From an uncultured bacterium (GTDB lineage: Bacteria > Verrucomicrobiota > Verrucomicrobiia > Verrucomicrobiales > V1-33), in contig CAJBME010000301.1 in assembly GCA_903954065.1 (NCBI GenBank), positions 25,555 through 89,554 of the forward strand: a DNA stretch of 64,000 nucleotides, given 5' to 3'. Both the position numbers and the translations under genes were made by a program. The notes under the pieces are model-generated. The model made no database searches and was not told the origin of the DNA. It saw only the letters and a program-made list of their open reading frames with translations. Numbering within the stretch: the first letter of the stretch is position 1; the number at the start of each line of letters is the position of its first letter. This document shows, piece after piece, positions 56,671 through 64,000 of the stretch.

Positions 56671-57903
56671 GTGTCCGCGAGTTCTTCGATCCCCCGGTGG
56701 CTTCACCGTTTTGCGCTATTCATCATTGCGTGGGCTGTCCTGCTGATCTGGTGGGGGGCAGCAGTCACCACGGAAAATGTTGGGCTAGCCGTGCCGGATT
56801 GGCCGTTGGCCTTTAACCGCGTCAATCCTGATGGATGGTGGGGGCTTTTGCCGCTGCTCCTGGAGCATGGGCACCGCTGGTTGGCCACTCTTTTGACGGG
56901 ACTGGTCATGTTGTTATTTTTTGGGGTGGTCGTGACTGACCGCCGGCGTCTGCGGCTCCCGGGGGTGCGCGAGTGGCCGCTCTCGGTGTCGGAATTGATC
57001 ATTGTGGTCTTGTTGTCGGTAGCGCTGGTGGTCGCAGTGGCATTCAATCAATCGCCGCGGGTGGCGCCTGAAGGGCAAGTCGTCTGGGGATGGCTGGCCA
57101 TCGGGCTGGGTGTGTTGTGCCTCGCTTGGCTCGGCGGCTCGCTGGCTGTCCGCCGGTGGTCGCTGCCGGTGCGGTTGATGTCGGTCATCTGGGTCGTTAT
57201 CGGCATTCAGGCCATTCTCGGGGGCACCCGGGTCACAGCCCTGTCGGATGCGCTTGGGATTTTCCATGGGAGTTTAGGGCAGGTGCTTTTCTGTCTGTTG
57301 TTGACCGTGGGGTTGGTGACATCGTCGAACTGGCCGCATCCGGGTACGATGGTGGAGGCGACTCGCCGTCAGTTTCTGACTCTGGCTGTCGTTTTTTTGG
57401 TGGCGGTGGTGGTGCAGCTGACGTTAGGGGCGGGCATCCGGCACACGCAGCGGATGATTCCGGCGGCGCTTGATGTGGTGACGACGGGTGGGTCATTTTT
57501 CCCGGCGGCGGGGCGAGGTGATTTGTGGCTTATTTTTGCGCACAAGGCATGGGCCATGGTGGTCTTGATTCTTGGTTCTGTGCTGGCCTTGCAGTCGCGT
57601 CGAGGTCTGGCCGCGCATCCGGGGGTTCGTCGTTTGGCTCTCACCGTGCCGGTGCTGCTTGGATGCCAAGTCACGCTCGGGATATCTGTCTTGCTGACGA
57701 TGGACCGATTTAAGCTGCCCCCTAGCACCACCTTGGTGCAGATGAAGTTGTCTCCGGTCTTCTGGGTCACCAATCTGCACGTCCTGACCGGCCTCGGCAT
57801 TCTGGCGTGTGCCTTCACTCTCGTCGTCAAACTTATCGCAGCCGTTCCACATCGAGGTAAGGTCACCACCCAATCCGGTGAATCCACCGGTCTGCCCAAG
57901 TGA
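56671..57903 (+). CDS. ctaA: Haem A synthase (CtaA/COX15)
   Basis: This 410-residue membrane protein has eight or more helices in two related halves, each with conserved His residues (EHGHRWLATLLTG, FHGSLGQVLFC, IRHTQRMIPAALDV, AHKAWAMVVLI, LHVLTGLG). It converts haem O to haem A for the aa3 oxidase. GLAVPDWPLAF near the N-terminus is characteristic. The start is GTG at 56671. It overlaps ctaB by 4 nt (GTGA at 57900-57903), so they are translationally coupled. Confidence 0.92.
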   Translation: MSASSSIPRWLHRFALFIIAWAVLLIWWGAAVTTENVGLAVPDWPLAFNRVNPDGWWGLLPLLLEHGHRWLATLLTGLVMLLFFGVVVTDRRRLRLPGVREWPLSVSELIIVVLLSVALVVAVAFNQSPRVAPEGQVVWGWLAIGLGVLCLAWLGGSLAVRRWSLPVRLMSVIWVVIGIQAILGGTRVTALSDALGIFHGSLGQVLFCLLLTVGLVTSSNWPHPGTMVEATRRQFLTLAVVFLVAVVVQLTLGAGIRHTQRMIPAALDVVTTGGSFFPAAGRGDLWLIFAHKAWAMVVLILGSVLALQSRRGLAAHPGVRRLALTVPVLLGCQVTLGISVLLTMDRFKLPPSTTLVQMKLSPVFWVTNLHVLTGLGILACAFTLVVKLIAAVPHRGKVTTQSGESTGLPK

Positions 57904-58868
57904 CTCATTCTTCTACCAGCCAGCCATCCGCCAGCGCCGTTCCGCCCGTTCCCCCTCCGGCGACGGCCAGCACCAAGGACGATATCATGGCCCTCACCAA
58001 GGCCCGGCTCAGCGGCCTCGTGGTGGTCACCACCCTTGCCGGTTACTGGCTCGGTACGGATCGTGGCGGCGACTTCGACGGCTGGCGTCTCGCCCACACT
58101 CTGCTGGGAACCACCCTCTGCGCTTTCGGTTCGGCCGTCTTTAACCAGTTGATCGAGATCGAGCCCGACGCCCGCATGGCACGGACCGCTAGCCGGCCGC
58201 TCCCGGGTCGCCGCATCCCTGCGACCGCCGCCTTCATGATCGGTGTCGTTCTGTCAGGATGGGGCGTCGTCCACCTCGTTAATATGGTGAACGTCGAGGC
58301 CGCCGCCCTCGCCGCCGCCACCCTCATTACCTACCTCTTTATCTATACGCCGCTGAAACAACGCAGCACCACCAACACGCTGGTGGGCGCGGTTTCCGGC
58401 GCACTGCCGCCCGTCATCGGCTGGGCGGCCGCCGCCGGTCCAGAGACGACCGCCCTCGGGTTTCGCTGGGAATGGCTGAACCGCGCCGAATCATGGTGGC
58501 TCTTCGCCCTGCTCTTTTTCTGGCAGCTCCCTCATTTCCTCGCCATCAACTGGATGTATCGCGACGATTACCGCCGGGCTGGATTTGTCATGTGGTCGAA
58601 TGATGATGAATCGGGCGCACTGACATCCCTGCTCGCCTTGATTTTTTCGTTGTGCTTGGTGCCGGTGGCGGTGGCGCCGGCCGTGGCGGGTTTTGCCGGA
58701 TGGTGGGTGGCGGTAGCGGGGTGTGTGCTGACTGGGTGGCTGCTCTGGTTGGCGGTGAAATTCCGCCGCGACCGCACCCGTCCGTCGGCGCGTCGTCTGT
58801 TTTTTGCCACTCTCGCCTATCTGCCGATCGCCTTGATAGTGGTTCTTGCCGGTTCACGTCAGGGTTGA
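57900..58868 (+). CDS. ctaB: Protohaem IX farnesyltransferase (haem O synthase)
   Basis: This 322-residue membrane enzyme adds a farnesyl group to haem B. The UbiA-type motif NQLIEIEPDARMARTASRPL (about 81-100) is intact, and the second Asp region appears in WMYRDDYRRAGF. About eight or nine helices are visible. The start is GTG at 57900, followed by a Ser/Pro/Ala-rich cytoplasmic leader of ~30 residues before KARLSGLVVVTTLAGYW. It works directly upstream of CtaA. Confidence 0.94.
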   Translation: MTHSSTSQPSASAVPPVPPPATASTKDDIMALTKARLSGLVVVTTLAGYWLGTDRGGDFDGWRLAHTLLGTTLCAFGSAVFNQLIEIEPDARMARTASRPLPGRRIPATAAFMIGVVLSGWGVVHLVNMVNVEAAALAAATLITYLFIYTPLKQRSTTNTLVGAVSGALPPVIGWAAAAGPETTALGFRWEWLNRAESWWLFALLFFWQLPHFLAINWMYRDDYRRAGFVMWSNDDESGALTSLLALIFSLCLVPVAVAPAVAGFAGWWVAVAGCVLTGWLLWLAVKFRRDRTRPSARRLFFATLAYLPIALIVVLAGSRQG

Positions 58869-58898
58869 TCCGCGCTTCATCTTAGTGGTCTTTTCACC

Positions 58899-59693
58899 AT
58901 GCCCGCACACTCCGATCCCGCCAACCCGCCGCCACTCTCAGCCGACACCCCCGCCGTCCGGCCATGGACCATCTGGGCGCTCGTCGCCGTCATCATCTTC
59001 GGGGGCTTGGTCGGAACTCAGCTCCTCTTCAAACGCATCGTGCCCGAGGTCACGAAAAAAGCCCAGCGGCTCCCATACCTCGGCCGCCTAGAAAAAGACC
59101 TCGAAGCCGTCGATTCGACAGGTAAGACGGTGCGGCTCAGCCAGCTCGATGGCAAAGTGTTCCTCATCGCCTACGTCTACACCACCTGCCCACGGGGGTG
59201 TGCCGAAGTAGTCGATAAAATGCGCGCCATGCACGCCCGTTATGGCTCGGACCGACGGTTTCACCTGGTTTCTGTCAGCCTGCACCCAAGTCATGACACC
59301 CCGGAACAATTGACCGCGTTTCGCACGACTCACGGCCTGACCGCCCCCAATTGGTGGTTTCTGACTGGAAATCAGGAAGCCCTTCGCTATTACATGACCA
59401 AACAGGTCAATCTCCGCCCAGTCGTCGACATCCCCGAAAGTGACCGCGTCAGTCCAGAGGATCTCTTTGATCATGATACGCGAGTGGCGTTGGTCGATGC
59501 CCAAAGTCACGTCCGCGAATATTATGACGTCACGGCCCCCGATCCAGGGATCAACCGGCTTATCATGCAAAAGCTTGAATCCGATATCGCCTCCGTACTC
59601 GCCGAGGTCGTCGTTCCGGCGCCTGCGTCGGCTCCGGCTCCGGCTCCGGTTCCTGTGCCTGCTCCGGAGCCTGTGCCAACTCCTGCTCCCTAG
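58899..59693 (+). CDS. SCO1/SenC-type copper chaperone
   Basis: This 264-residue protein has a membrane helix (about 24-45) and a thioredoxin-like SCO domain (about 70-225). The copper-binding CPRGC and the distal His in DHDTRVALVD are present. VYTTCPRGCAEVVDKM is the diagnostic stretch. It should deliver copper to CuA of CoxB. The C-terminus is a regular Pro/Ala tail (APASAPAPAPVPVPAPEP) in the periplasm, the longest of six such tails in the cluster. It lies 30 nt after ctaB. Confidence 0.93.
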   Translation: MPAHSDPANPPPLSADTPAVRPWTIWALVAVIIFGGLVGTQLLFKRIVPEVTKKAQRLPYLGRLEKDLEAVDSTGKTVRLSQLDGKVFLIAYVYTTCPRGCAEVVDKMRAMHARYGSDRRFHLVSVSLHPSHDTPEQLTAFRTTHGLTAPNWWFLTGNQEALRYYMTKQVNLRPVVDIPESDRVSPEDLFDHDTRVALVDAQSHVREYYDVTAPDPGINRLIMQKLESDIASVLAEVVVPAPASAPAPAPVPVPAPEPVPTPAP

Positions 59694-59722
59694 GCGCCGC
59701 TTCCACCCATCTCATTTGTCTC

Positions 59723-60199
59723 ATGTCCATCCATGACCTGCCAGCGCTGAATGCCGCGCTCAACGGGCTCGCGACCGTGCTTCTGGTCGTCGCCCTCGTC
59801 TTCATTAAACAACGCCGCATCGCGGCTCACCGCGCCACCATGTTGGGCGCTTTCGGCGTTTCCTGTGTCTTCCTCGTTTTTTACGTGGCTCATAAAATCG
59901 GCGTGCGCGGCGTCCATACTCCGTTTGGCGGAGAAGGAGCGGTCCGCACCGCCTACTACGTCATGCTCATCTCCCATATTCTGCTGGCCATGGCCATCGT
60001 GCCGCTCGCTCTGGTCACCCTCTTCCGAGGACTGAAACGCGATGACGCCCGCCATAAAAAAATCGCTCGTATCACCTGGCCCATCTGGTTCTACGTCAGC
60101 GTCACCGGCGTGCTCGTCTATTTCATGCTCTACGTGTGGTTCCCCGCTCCGGTGACCCTCGAAAAACGTCAAGCCGCCGCGGTCCAGACGGCCCGCTGA
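59723..60199 (+). CDS. DUF420 membrane protein (CtaM-like)
   Basis: This 158-residue protein has four hydrophobic helices and matches DUF420 (LPALNAALNGLATVLLVVALVFI, HRATMLGAFGVSCVFLVFYVAHK, YYVMLISHILLAMAIVPLALVTL, WPIWFYVSVTGVLVYFMLYVWF). Its Bacillus relative CtaM is needed for aa3 oxidase maturation. Conserved His residues lie near the helix ends. It is the last gene of the respiratory cluster and converges on glnS. Confidence 0.9.
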   Translation: MSIHDLPALNAALNGLATVLLVVALVFIKQRRIAAHRATMLGAFGVSCVFLVFYVAHKIGVRGVHTPFGGEGAVRTAYYVMLISHILLAMAIVPLALVTLFRGLKRDDARHKKIARITWPIWFYVSVTGVLVYFMLYVWFPAPVTLEKRQAAAVQTAR

Positions 60200-60254
60200 C
60201 GGCACATCGTTGACCGCGCACTAACCACCTGCCGCCGCGCTGCCCGGCCGCCGA

Positions 60255-61952
60255 TCATTTTTTCGCGGCCACTTTCGCCCACGAATCTTTTAACCCGACG
60301 ATTCGGTTGAAGACGGGTGAACCGGAACGGGAATCGTGGGCGTCCGCAATAAAATACCCGAGCCGCTCAAACTGGCAGCGCTCGCCCGGCTCCATGGCCG
60401 CCACGGCGGGCTCGACCTGCGAGTCGCTCAGGACTTCCAGACTGCGTGGATTTAGTTCTTTTTCCACGTCTCCTCCCGGTTCTTCCACTGTCCACAACCG
60501 GTCATACAGTCGCACTGGCACTGCCTGAGCATGGGCCGCACTGACCCAGTGGATGATGCCTTTGACTTTTTTGCCGCCGTGGCGGGACTCCGGGTCGTAG
60601 GTGCAGACGAGTTCCCGGACGCACCCATCGGCATCCTTCACGACTTCGGTGCACGTGATGTTGTACGCGTAGCGCAGGCGTACTTCGCGGCCGGGCCCCA
60701 GTCGAAAGAACTCCTTGGGGGGATCCTCCATAAAATCATCCTGTTCGATCCAAAGCTCTCCGCTCATGGGCACCTGCCGGGTCCCGAGCTCTGGTCGCTC
60801 TGGATTGTTGGCGGCTTCGATCATTTCCACTTGGCCTGCCGGCCAGTTGGCGATGGTCACTTTGAGCGGCCGCAGCACCCCGAAATATCGAGGAACTGAT
60901 TTGTTCAACTCGTCGCGGACGCATTTGTCGAGCAAACCAATCTCGGTCCGGGCATTGAACTTGGTGAGACCAATTTGCCGGCAAAACTCCCGTATGGCTG
61001 CCGGGGGCAGACCACGGCGGCGCAGCGCCGCTAACGTCGGCATCCGCGGGTCATCCCAGCCTGTGACCACTCCGTCCTCGACCAAGCGGCGCAGGTTGCG
61101 CTTGCTCAGCAAAGTGAAGGTCAGCTGCAGCTTGGCGAATTCGATCTGCCGCGGCTTGGCCGGAACCGGGCAGTTTTCGATCACCCAGTCGTAGAGCGGC
61201 CGGTGCGCTTCAAATTCCAGCGTGCACAATGAATGCGTCACGCCCTCTTTCGCATCCTCCAGCGGATGCGCATAATCATACATCGGGTAAATACACCACG
61301 CCCGTCCCGTCGAATGATGCTCCGCATGCACAATCCGGTACAATGCCGGATCCCGTAAATTCAAGTTGGCGGAGCCCAGATCAATCTTCGCCCGCAACAC
61401 ACAATGCCCGTCCGGATACTCGCCGGCCCGCATCTTCGCAAACTCCACCAGATTCTCTTCAGGCAAGGCGTCGCGCCACCGGCTCGGACGACCCGGCTCT
61501 GTTAACGTACCCCGGTTCGCCCGCATTTCGTCCGACGTCTGGAAATCAACATACGCCTTGCCTGCCCTGATCAAATGCACCGCACACTCATGGAAAAATT
61601 CAAAGTAGTCGCTCGCATTGTAAAAATGCGATCCGTACTCAAATCCTAGCCAGCGCACATCCTCCTTGATCGAGTCGACATATTCCACTTCCTCCTTCGC
61701 CGGATTGGTGTCATCCATTCGCAAATGACAGCCGCTGCCGGCCGCTTCGCCCGGGAATTCCAGAGGCAGCGAGAAATTGAGGTAAATCGACTTGGCGTGA
61801 CCAATATGAAGATACCCGTTGGGCTCGGGCGGGAACCTCGTAATCACACAGGGATGCTTTCCGCTCGCCAAGTCGTCCGCCACAATCTGGCGGATGAAAT
61901 CAAACGATGGTTTTTCAGCAGGGACACCAGGAGCAGGAGACGATTGAGACAT
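60255..61952 (-). CDS. glnS: Glutaminyl-tRNA synthetase
   Basis: This 565-residue class I synthetase charges tRNA-Gln. The HIGH motif is PPEPNGYLHIGHAKSI and the KMSKS-like motif LLSKRNLRRLV. GluRS/GlnRS features such as DDTNPAKEEVEYVDSI and the C-terminal anticodon-binding beta-barrels (VKVKGIIHWVSAAHA) follow. The start ATG at 61952 (MSQSSPAPG) is preferred over an upstream opening at 61976. The enzyme is absent from many bacteria that use the GatCAB route, so its presence is informative. Confidence 0.94.
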   Translation of the reverse strand: MSQSSPAPGVPAEKPSFDFIRQIVADDLASGKHPCVITRFPPEPNGYLHIGHAKSIYLNFSLPLEFPGEAAGSGCHLRMDDTNPAKEEVEYVDSIKEDVRWLGFEYGSHFYNASDYFEFFHECAVHLIRAGKAYVDFQTSDEMRANRGTLTEPGRPSRWRDALPEENLVEFAKMRAGEYPDGHCVLRAKIDLGSANLNLRDPALYRIVHAEHHSTGRAWCIYPMYDYAHPLEDAKEGVTHSLCTLEFEAHRPLYDWVIENCPVPAKPRQIEFAKLQLTFTLLSKRNLRRLVEDGVVTGWDDPRMPTLAALRRRGLPPAAIREFCRQIGLTKFNARTEIGLLDKCVRDELNKSVPRYFGVLRPLKVTIANWPAGQVEMIEAANNPERPELGTRQVPMSGELWIEQDDFMEDPPKEFFRLGPGREVRLRYAYNITCTEVVKDADGCVRELVCTYDPESRHGGKKVKGIIHWVSAAHAQAVPVRLYDRLWTVEEPGGDVEKELNPRSLEVLSDSQVEPAVAAMEPGERCQFERLGYFIADAHDSRSGSPVFNRIVGLKDSWAKVAAKK

Positions 61953-62287
61953 GAAAACAAAAGAATCAGCCACCACTCATGGCGCTGAGCACGAGTCAAG
62001 ACAAGACCCAAACACCCAGACCCAAAAACGGTCAGACACCGTTCGAGAGTTCCCTCGGCGATGCCCTCGGCCACGAGTGGGACATCCGGCGCAAGTTGAA
62101 CTCAGCGAAGAAAACCTGAAACGACGATGCGGGACACCCACATTGATCGTCGATCTGGCGGACCAACGAGTGGGTGTCTGGTATCGTCGTCTGGTGGTAT
62201 TGTCGCAGATGCGCCGAGCGACGATGGCATCTATCGCGGCGCAGCGGGTGGTGGATTTCTCCTATCAGCGTGAAGGTTCCCCTCCTT
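61953..62287. other. Intergenic region upstream of glnS
   Basis: This 335-nt region holds the glnS promoter side and a divergent copy of the palindromic repeat (62130-62181). No further gene or RNA was recognised; an open frame across it on the plus strand has an atypical composition and crosses the repeat. Confidence 0.5.
62130..62181. repeat. Palindromic repeat copy (divergent)
   Basis: CGGGACACCCAC (62130-62141) and GAGTGGGTGTCTG (62168-62180) retain the 9-bp arms GACACCCAC/GTGGGTGTC, but the spacer (ATTGATCGTCGATCTGGCGG) differs from other copies and has its own small palindrome GATCGTCGATC. It shows that arms are conserved better than the spacer. Confidence 0.75.
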
Positions 62288-64000
62288 TTACGGCTGCGTG
62301 ACGACCCGCAGGCGCCCAAAGAGGGGGAGGGGGAGGGATAGGGGGGTGGCGGCTCGCCAGGTAGCGGTGACGGTGCCGTCGGGGTTGGCGGTGCTTGTGA
62401 CGAGAAACGACACCATGTTGGGCCAGTCGGTGAGGTTGTCGGTGAATTCGACGAAGGACTCGATGCCCACGGCGGCGGGTTGGTAGCGGAAGGTGAGGGT
62501 GAGGTAATCGTCGACGTTGCCATTGATCTCGATGGCCTGGACGTCGGGGCGGGGGAGGATGTCGGTGTCAGAAAGGTGGGGATTGCCGAGGAGGAAGAAT
62601 TCGAGGTCGTTGCGGGTGCCGTCGTTGTCGTCGTCGCCGCCGGGTCCACCGGTGACGTTGTTTGTCTCGCTCCAGGCGCTGAAGTCGGTCCCATCGCTGC
62701 GACCGGGTGAACCGTGGCTGTAACTCGCGCGCCAGCTTGCGGGGAGGGCGTGATTGGGTGCGGAGGACGGATCGGCGAGGACAAGGCTGGCTCCCGCTCC
62801 GTCGACGGCGATCGGCCAGGGAGGGGCGTCGCTGTAAACGAAGTCATGGATGGCGGTGCCGAGGCCCAACGAGAGTTTCAGCTGCTCGCCGCTGTTGGCG
62901 AGGTTGTCTCCGCCGTAAGTGCCGAGAACGGGAAGGCCGGTGCCATAGCGGGCTTGGAAGGCGGGGATGTTCTTCACGATGAGGGCGAAGGCTCCGGGGT
63001 CGAGGGTGGTGCCGGGGGCGATGTCGAAGTTAACGCCTTTGGTGAAGCGTACGCCCGTGAGGTCGAGTTGGGTCACGCCGATGTTAGACAGCTCGATGTA
63101 TTCGAAGTCGTCCTTGATGATTGAGACGAGGCTTTCGGAGGCATTCGGGACGGGCGGATTGTACATGATCTCGGTGATCATGAGGTTCTGCTGGTACTGG
63201 GTGACGTCCGGGACCCCGGCGACGAATTGGATGGGAGCGGACCAGTGCCCCCAGCGACCGGCGGTGTCCTTGTGGCGGACCCTGAGGCGGTAGGTGAGCC
63301 CGGGGCGGACGGCGACCGCGGGGACCTCGATCGCGGCGGCGAAGGGGGAGATGTCGCCGGTTGCCCAATCGGTCTCGATCTCGTATTTGCATGGCTGTGC
63401 TGGGTCGAAGAGGGGATCATTCACGTTGGTGAAGGAGGCGAGCCGCCACTGCATGGCCGCGAAGGCGGAGCCGGAAGGACTGCGGAAGTTTGATGATTGG
63501 GCGGAGATCCCGTTGGCGGGAAAACCGGAGAGACCGGTGTAGGTGAGAGTGGGTTTGGCGGGAACTTGGGCTTCGTCAGTAAGGATGCTTGAGTCGATGA
63601 AGCTGGCCCGCGTGGCGATGTAGTTCTTCTGCAGCGCGAGCATGCCGGCGAAGGTCTTCGGAGTAGCCGCCTGATAGAAGCGTCCATGCCCGGCCTTCGA
63701 GGGGTTGACGTAGCCCGAGGTGAGGATCGGGTTGTAGTCCCACATGGTGCGGTCGGCATCAACGTAGGACGGTTGGCCTGGGGTGTGGACAAAACGGGCG
63801 ACCTCATCGAGGACCATGCCCGTTTGCTCGGGATTGAGGAGGAGGTCGCGGAGTTCGCGCATACGGTTGCGGTGGTCGCGGGCGAGGTTGGGGATGGCAA
63901 GGATGTCGGCACTCCAGGCATCGGTCTCGCCGAAGCCGCCGTAGGTCGTGGTCCAGGTGAGGTCCAGATCCCAGTTCTTCATCTCCCATTTGGCGGTGGC
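62288..64000 (-). CDS. Secreted lamin-tail-domain protein, 3' part (runs off the window)
   Basis: About 570 codons lie in the window and the frame stays open to the right edge, so the N-terminus is missing. The visible part has a helical region (WSADILAIPNLARDHRNRM, like the CotH-protein C-terminal helices), an FN3-like segment (about 190-265), a lamin-tail domain (about 275-390, LMITEIMYNPPVPNASES), an Asp-rich segment GGDDDNDGTRNDLEFFLLG and the shared C-terminal module (SFVEFTDNLTDWPNMV to FGRLRVV). It resembles the C-terminal half of the protein at 30614-35041, so a CotH domain probably lies beyond the edge. Confidence 0.85.
   Translation of the reverse strand, partial: ATAKWEMKNWDLDLTWTTTYGGFGETDAWSADILAIPNLARDHRNRMRELRDLLLNPEQTGMVLDEVARFVHTPGQPSYVDADRTMWDYNPILTSGYVNPSKAGHGRFYQAATPKTFAGMLALQKNYIATRASFIDSSILTDEAQVPAKPTLTYTGLSGFPANGISAQSSNFRSPSGSAFAAMQWRLASFTNVNDPLFDPAQPCKYEIETDWATGDISPFAAAIEVPAVAVRPGLTYRLRVRHKDTAGRWGHWSAPIQFVAGVPDVTQYQQNLMITEIMYNPPVPNASESLVSIIKDDFEYIELSNIGVTQLDLTGVRFTKGVNFDIAPGTTLDPGAFALIVKNIPAFQARYGTGLPVLGTYGGDNLANSGEQLKLSLGLGTAIHDFVYSDAPPWPIAVDGAGASLVLADPSSAPNHALPASWRASYSHGSPGRSDGTDFSAWSETNNVTGGPGGDDDNDGTRNDLEFFLLGNPHLSDTDILPRPDVQAIEINGNVDDYLTLTFRYQPAAVGIESFVEFTDNLTDWPNMVSFLVTSTANPDGTVTATWRAATPLSLPLPLFGRLRVVTQP

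Noticed and set aside
61951..62301. Plus-strand open frame upstream of glnS
   Set aside because: It crosses a palindromic repeat and has no recognisable features.

Overview
The window is GC-rich bacterial DNA and most resembles a member of the Verrucomicrobiota. This is inferred from gene content: secreted lamin-tail/CotH proteins, transmembrane Ser/Thr kinases with SUMF1-like and lectin-like ectodomains next to a sigma-70 gene, a bacterial deoxyhypusine-synthase-like protein, and an alternative complex III (ACIII) operon joined to cytochrome oxidase genes. No rRNA or tRNA gene was seen, so the assignment is not firm. Coding density is high, and the left edge is non-coding and repeat-rich.

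Layout. 1-905: gene-free DNA with palindromic repeats, a three-hairpin element and a degenerate direct repeat. 906-8270: a GYF-domain membrane protein and a PfkB sugar kinase; a lipoprotein; a STAS/PP2C phosphatase pair; dGTPase; CysS. 8348-16634 (minus strand): a secreted protein, two tandem receptor-like Ser/Thr kinases and an ECF-like sigma factor. 16725-24681: a proline-rich membrane protein, an ABC exporter, an EamA transporter, a glycosyltransferase/LpxH-like pair, ComF and a deoxyhypusine-synthase-like enzyme. 24867-35041: three large secreted proteins, two of them LTD/CotH, around a tandem array of five ~128-bp units. 35055-38240: a helical-repeat protein and two toxin-antitoxin modules (ParE-type and AbiEii-type) with copies of the palindromic repeat around and between them. 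38308-39132: a secreted phosphodiesterase-like protein.

39427-60199 is one long co-directional respiratory cluster. It runs: ACIII genes actABCDEF, a small membrane protein, a cbb3-like trio (CcoN-like, CcoO-like, mono-haem cytochrome c), a complete aa3-type oxidase (coxA, coxC, coxD, two tiny membrane proteins, coxB), then haem A synthesis and oxidase assembly (ctaA, ctaB, sco, DUF420). The expected flow is menaquinol/quinol -> ACIII -> cytochrome c -> CuA of CoxB -> CoxA. The window ends with glnS, another repeat copy and the 3' part of a further LTD secreted protein.

The most unusual signal is the CcoN-like protein at 48465-49955. It is full length and in frame, but by hand alignment every histidine that binds haem b, haem b3 or CuB in cbb3 oxidases is replaced, as is the cross-linked tyrosine. 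It therefore looks like a metal-free pseudo-oxidase scaffold carrying c-type cytochromes between ACIII and the true oxidase. Other notable points are a ~225-residue triple-repeat insertion in CoxC, Pro/Ala-rich C-terminal tails on six proteins of the cluster, and the palindromic repeat family.
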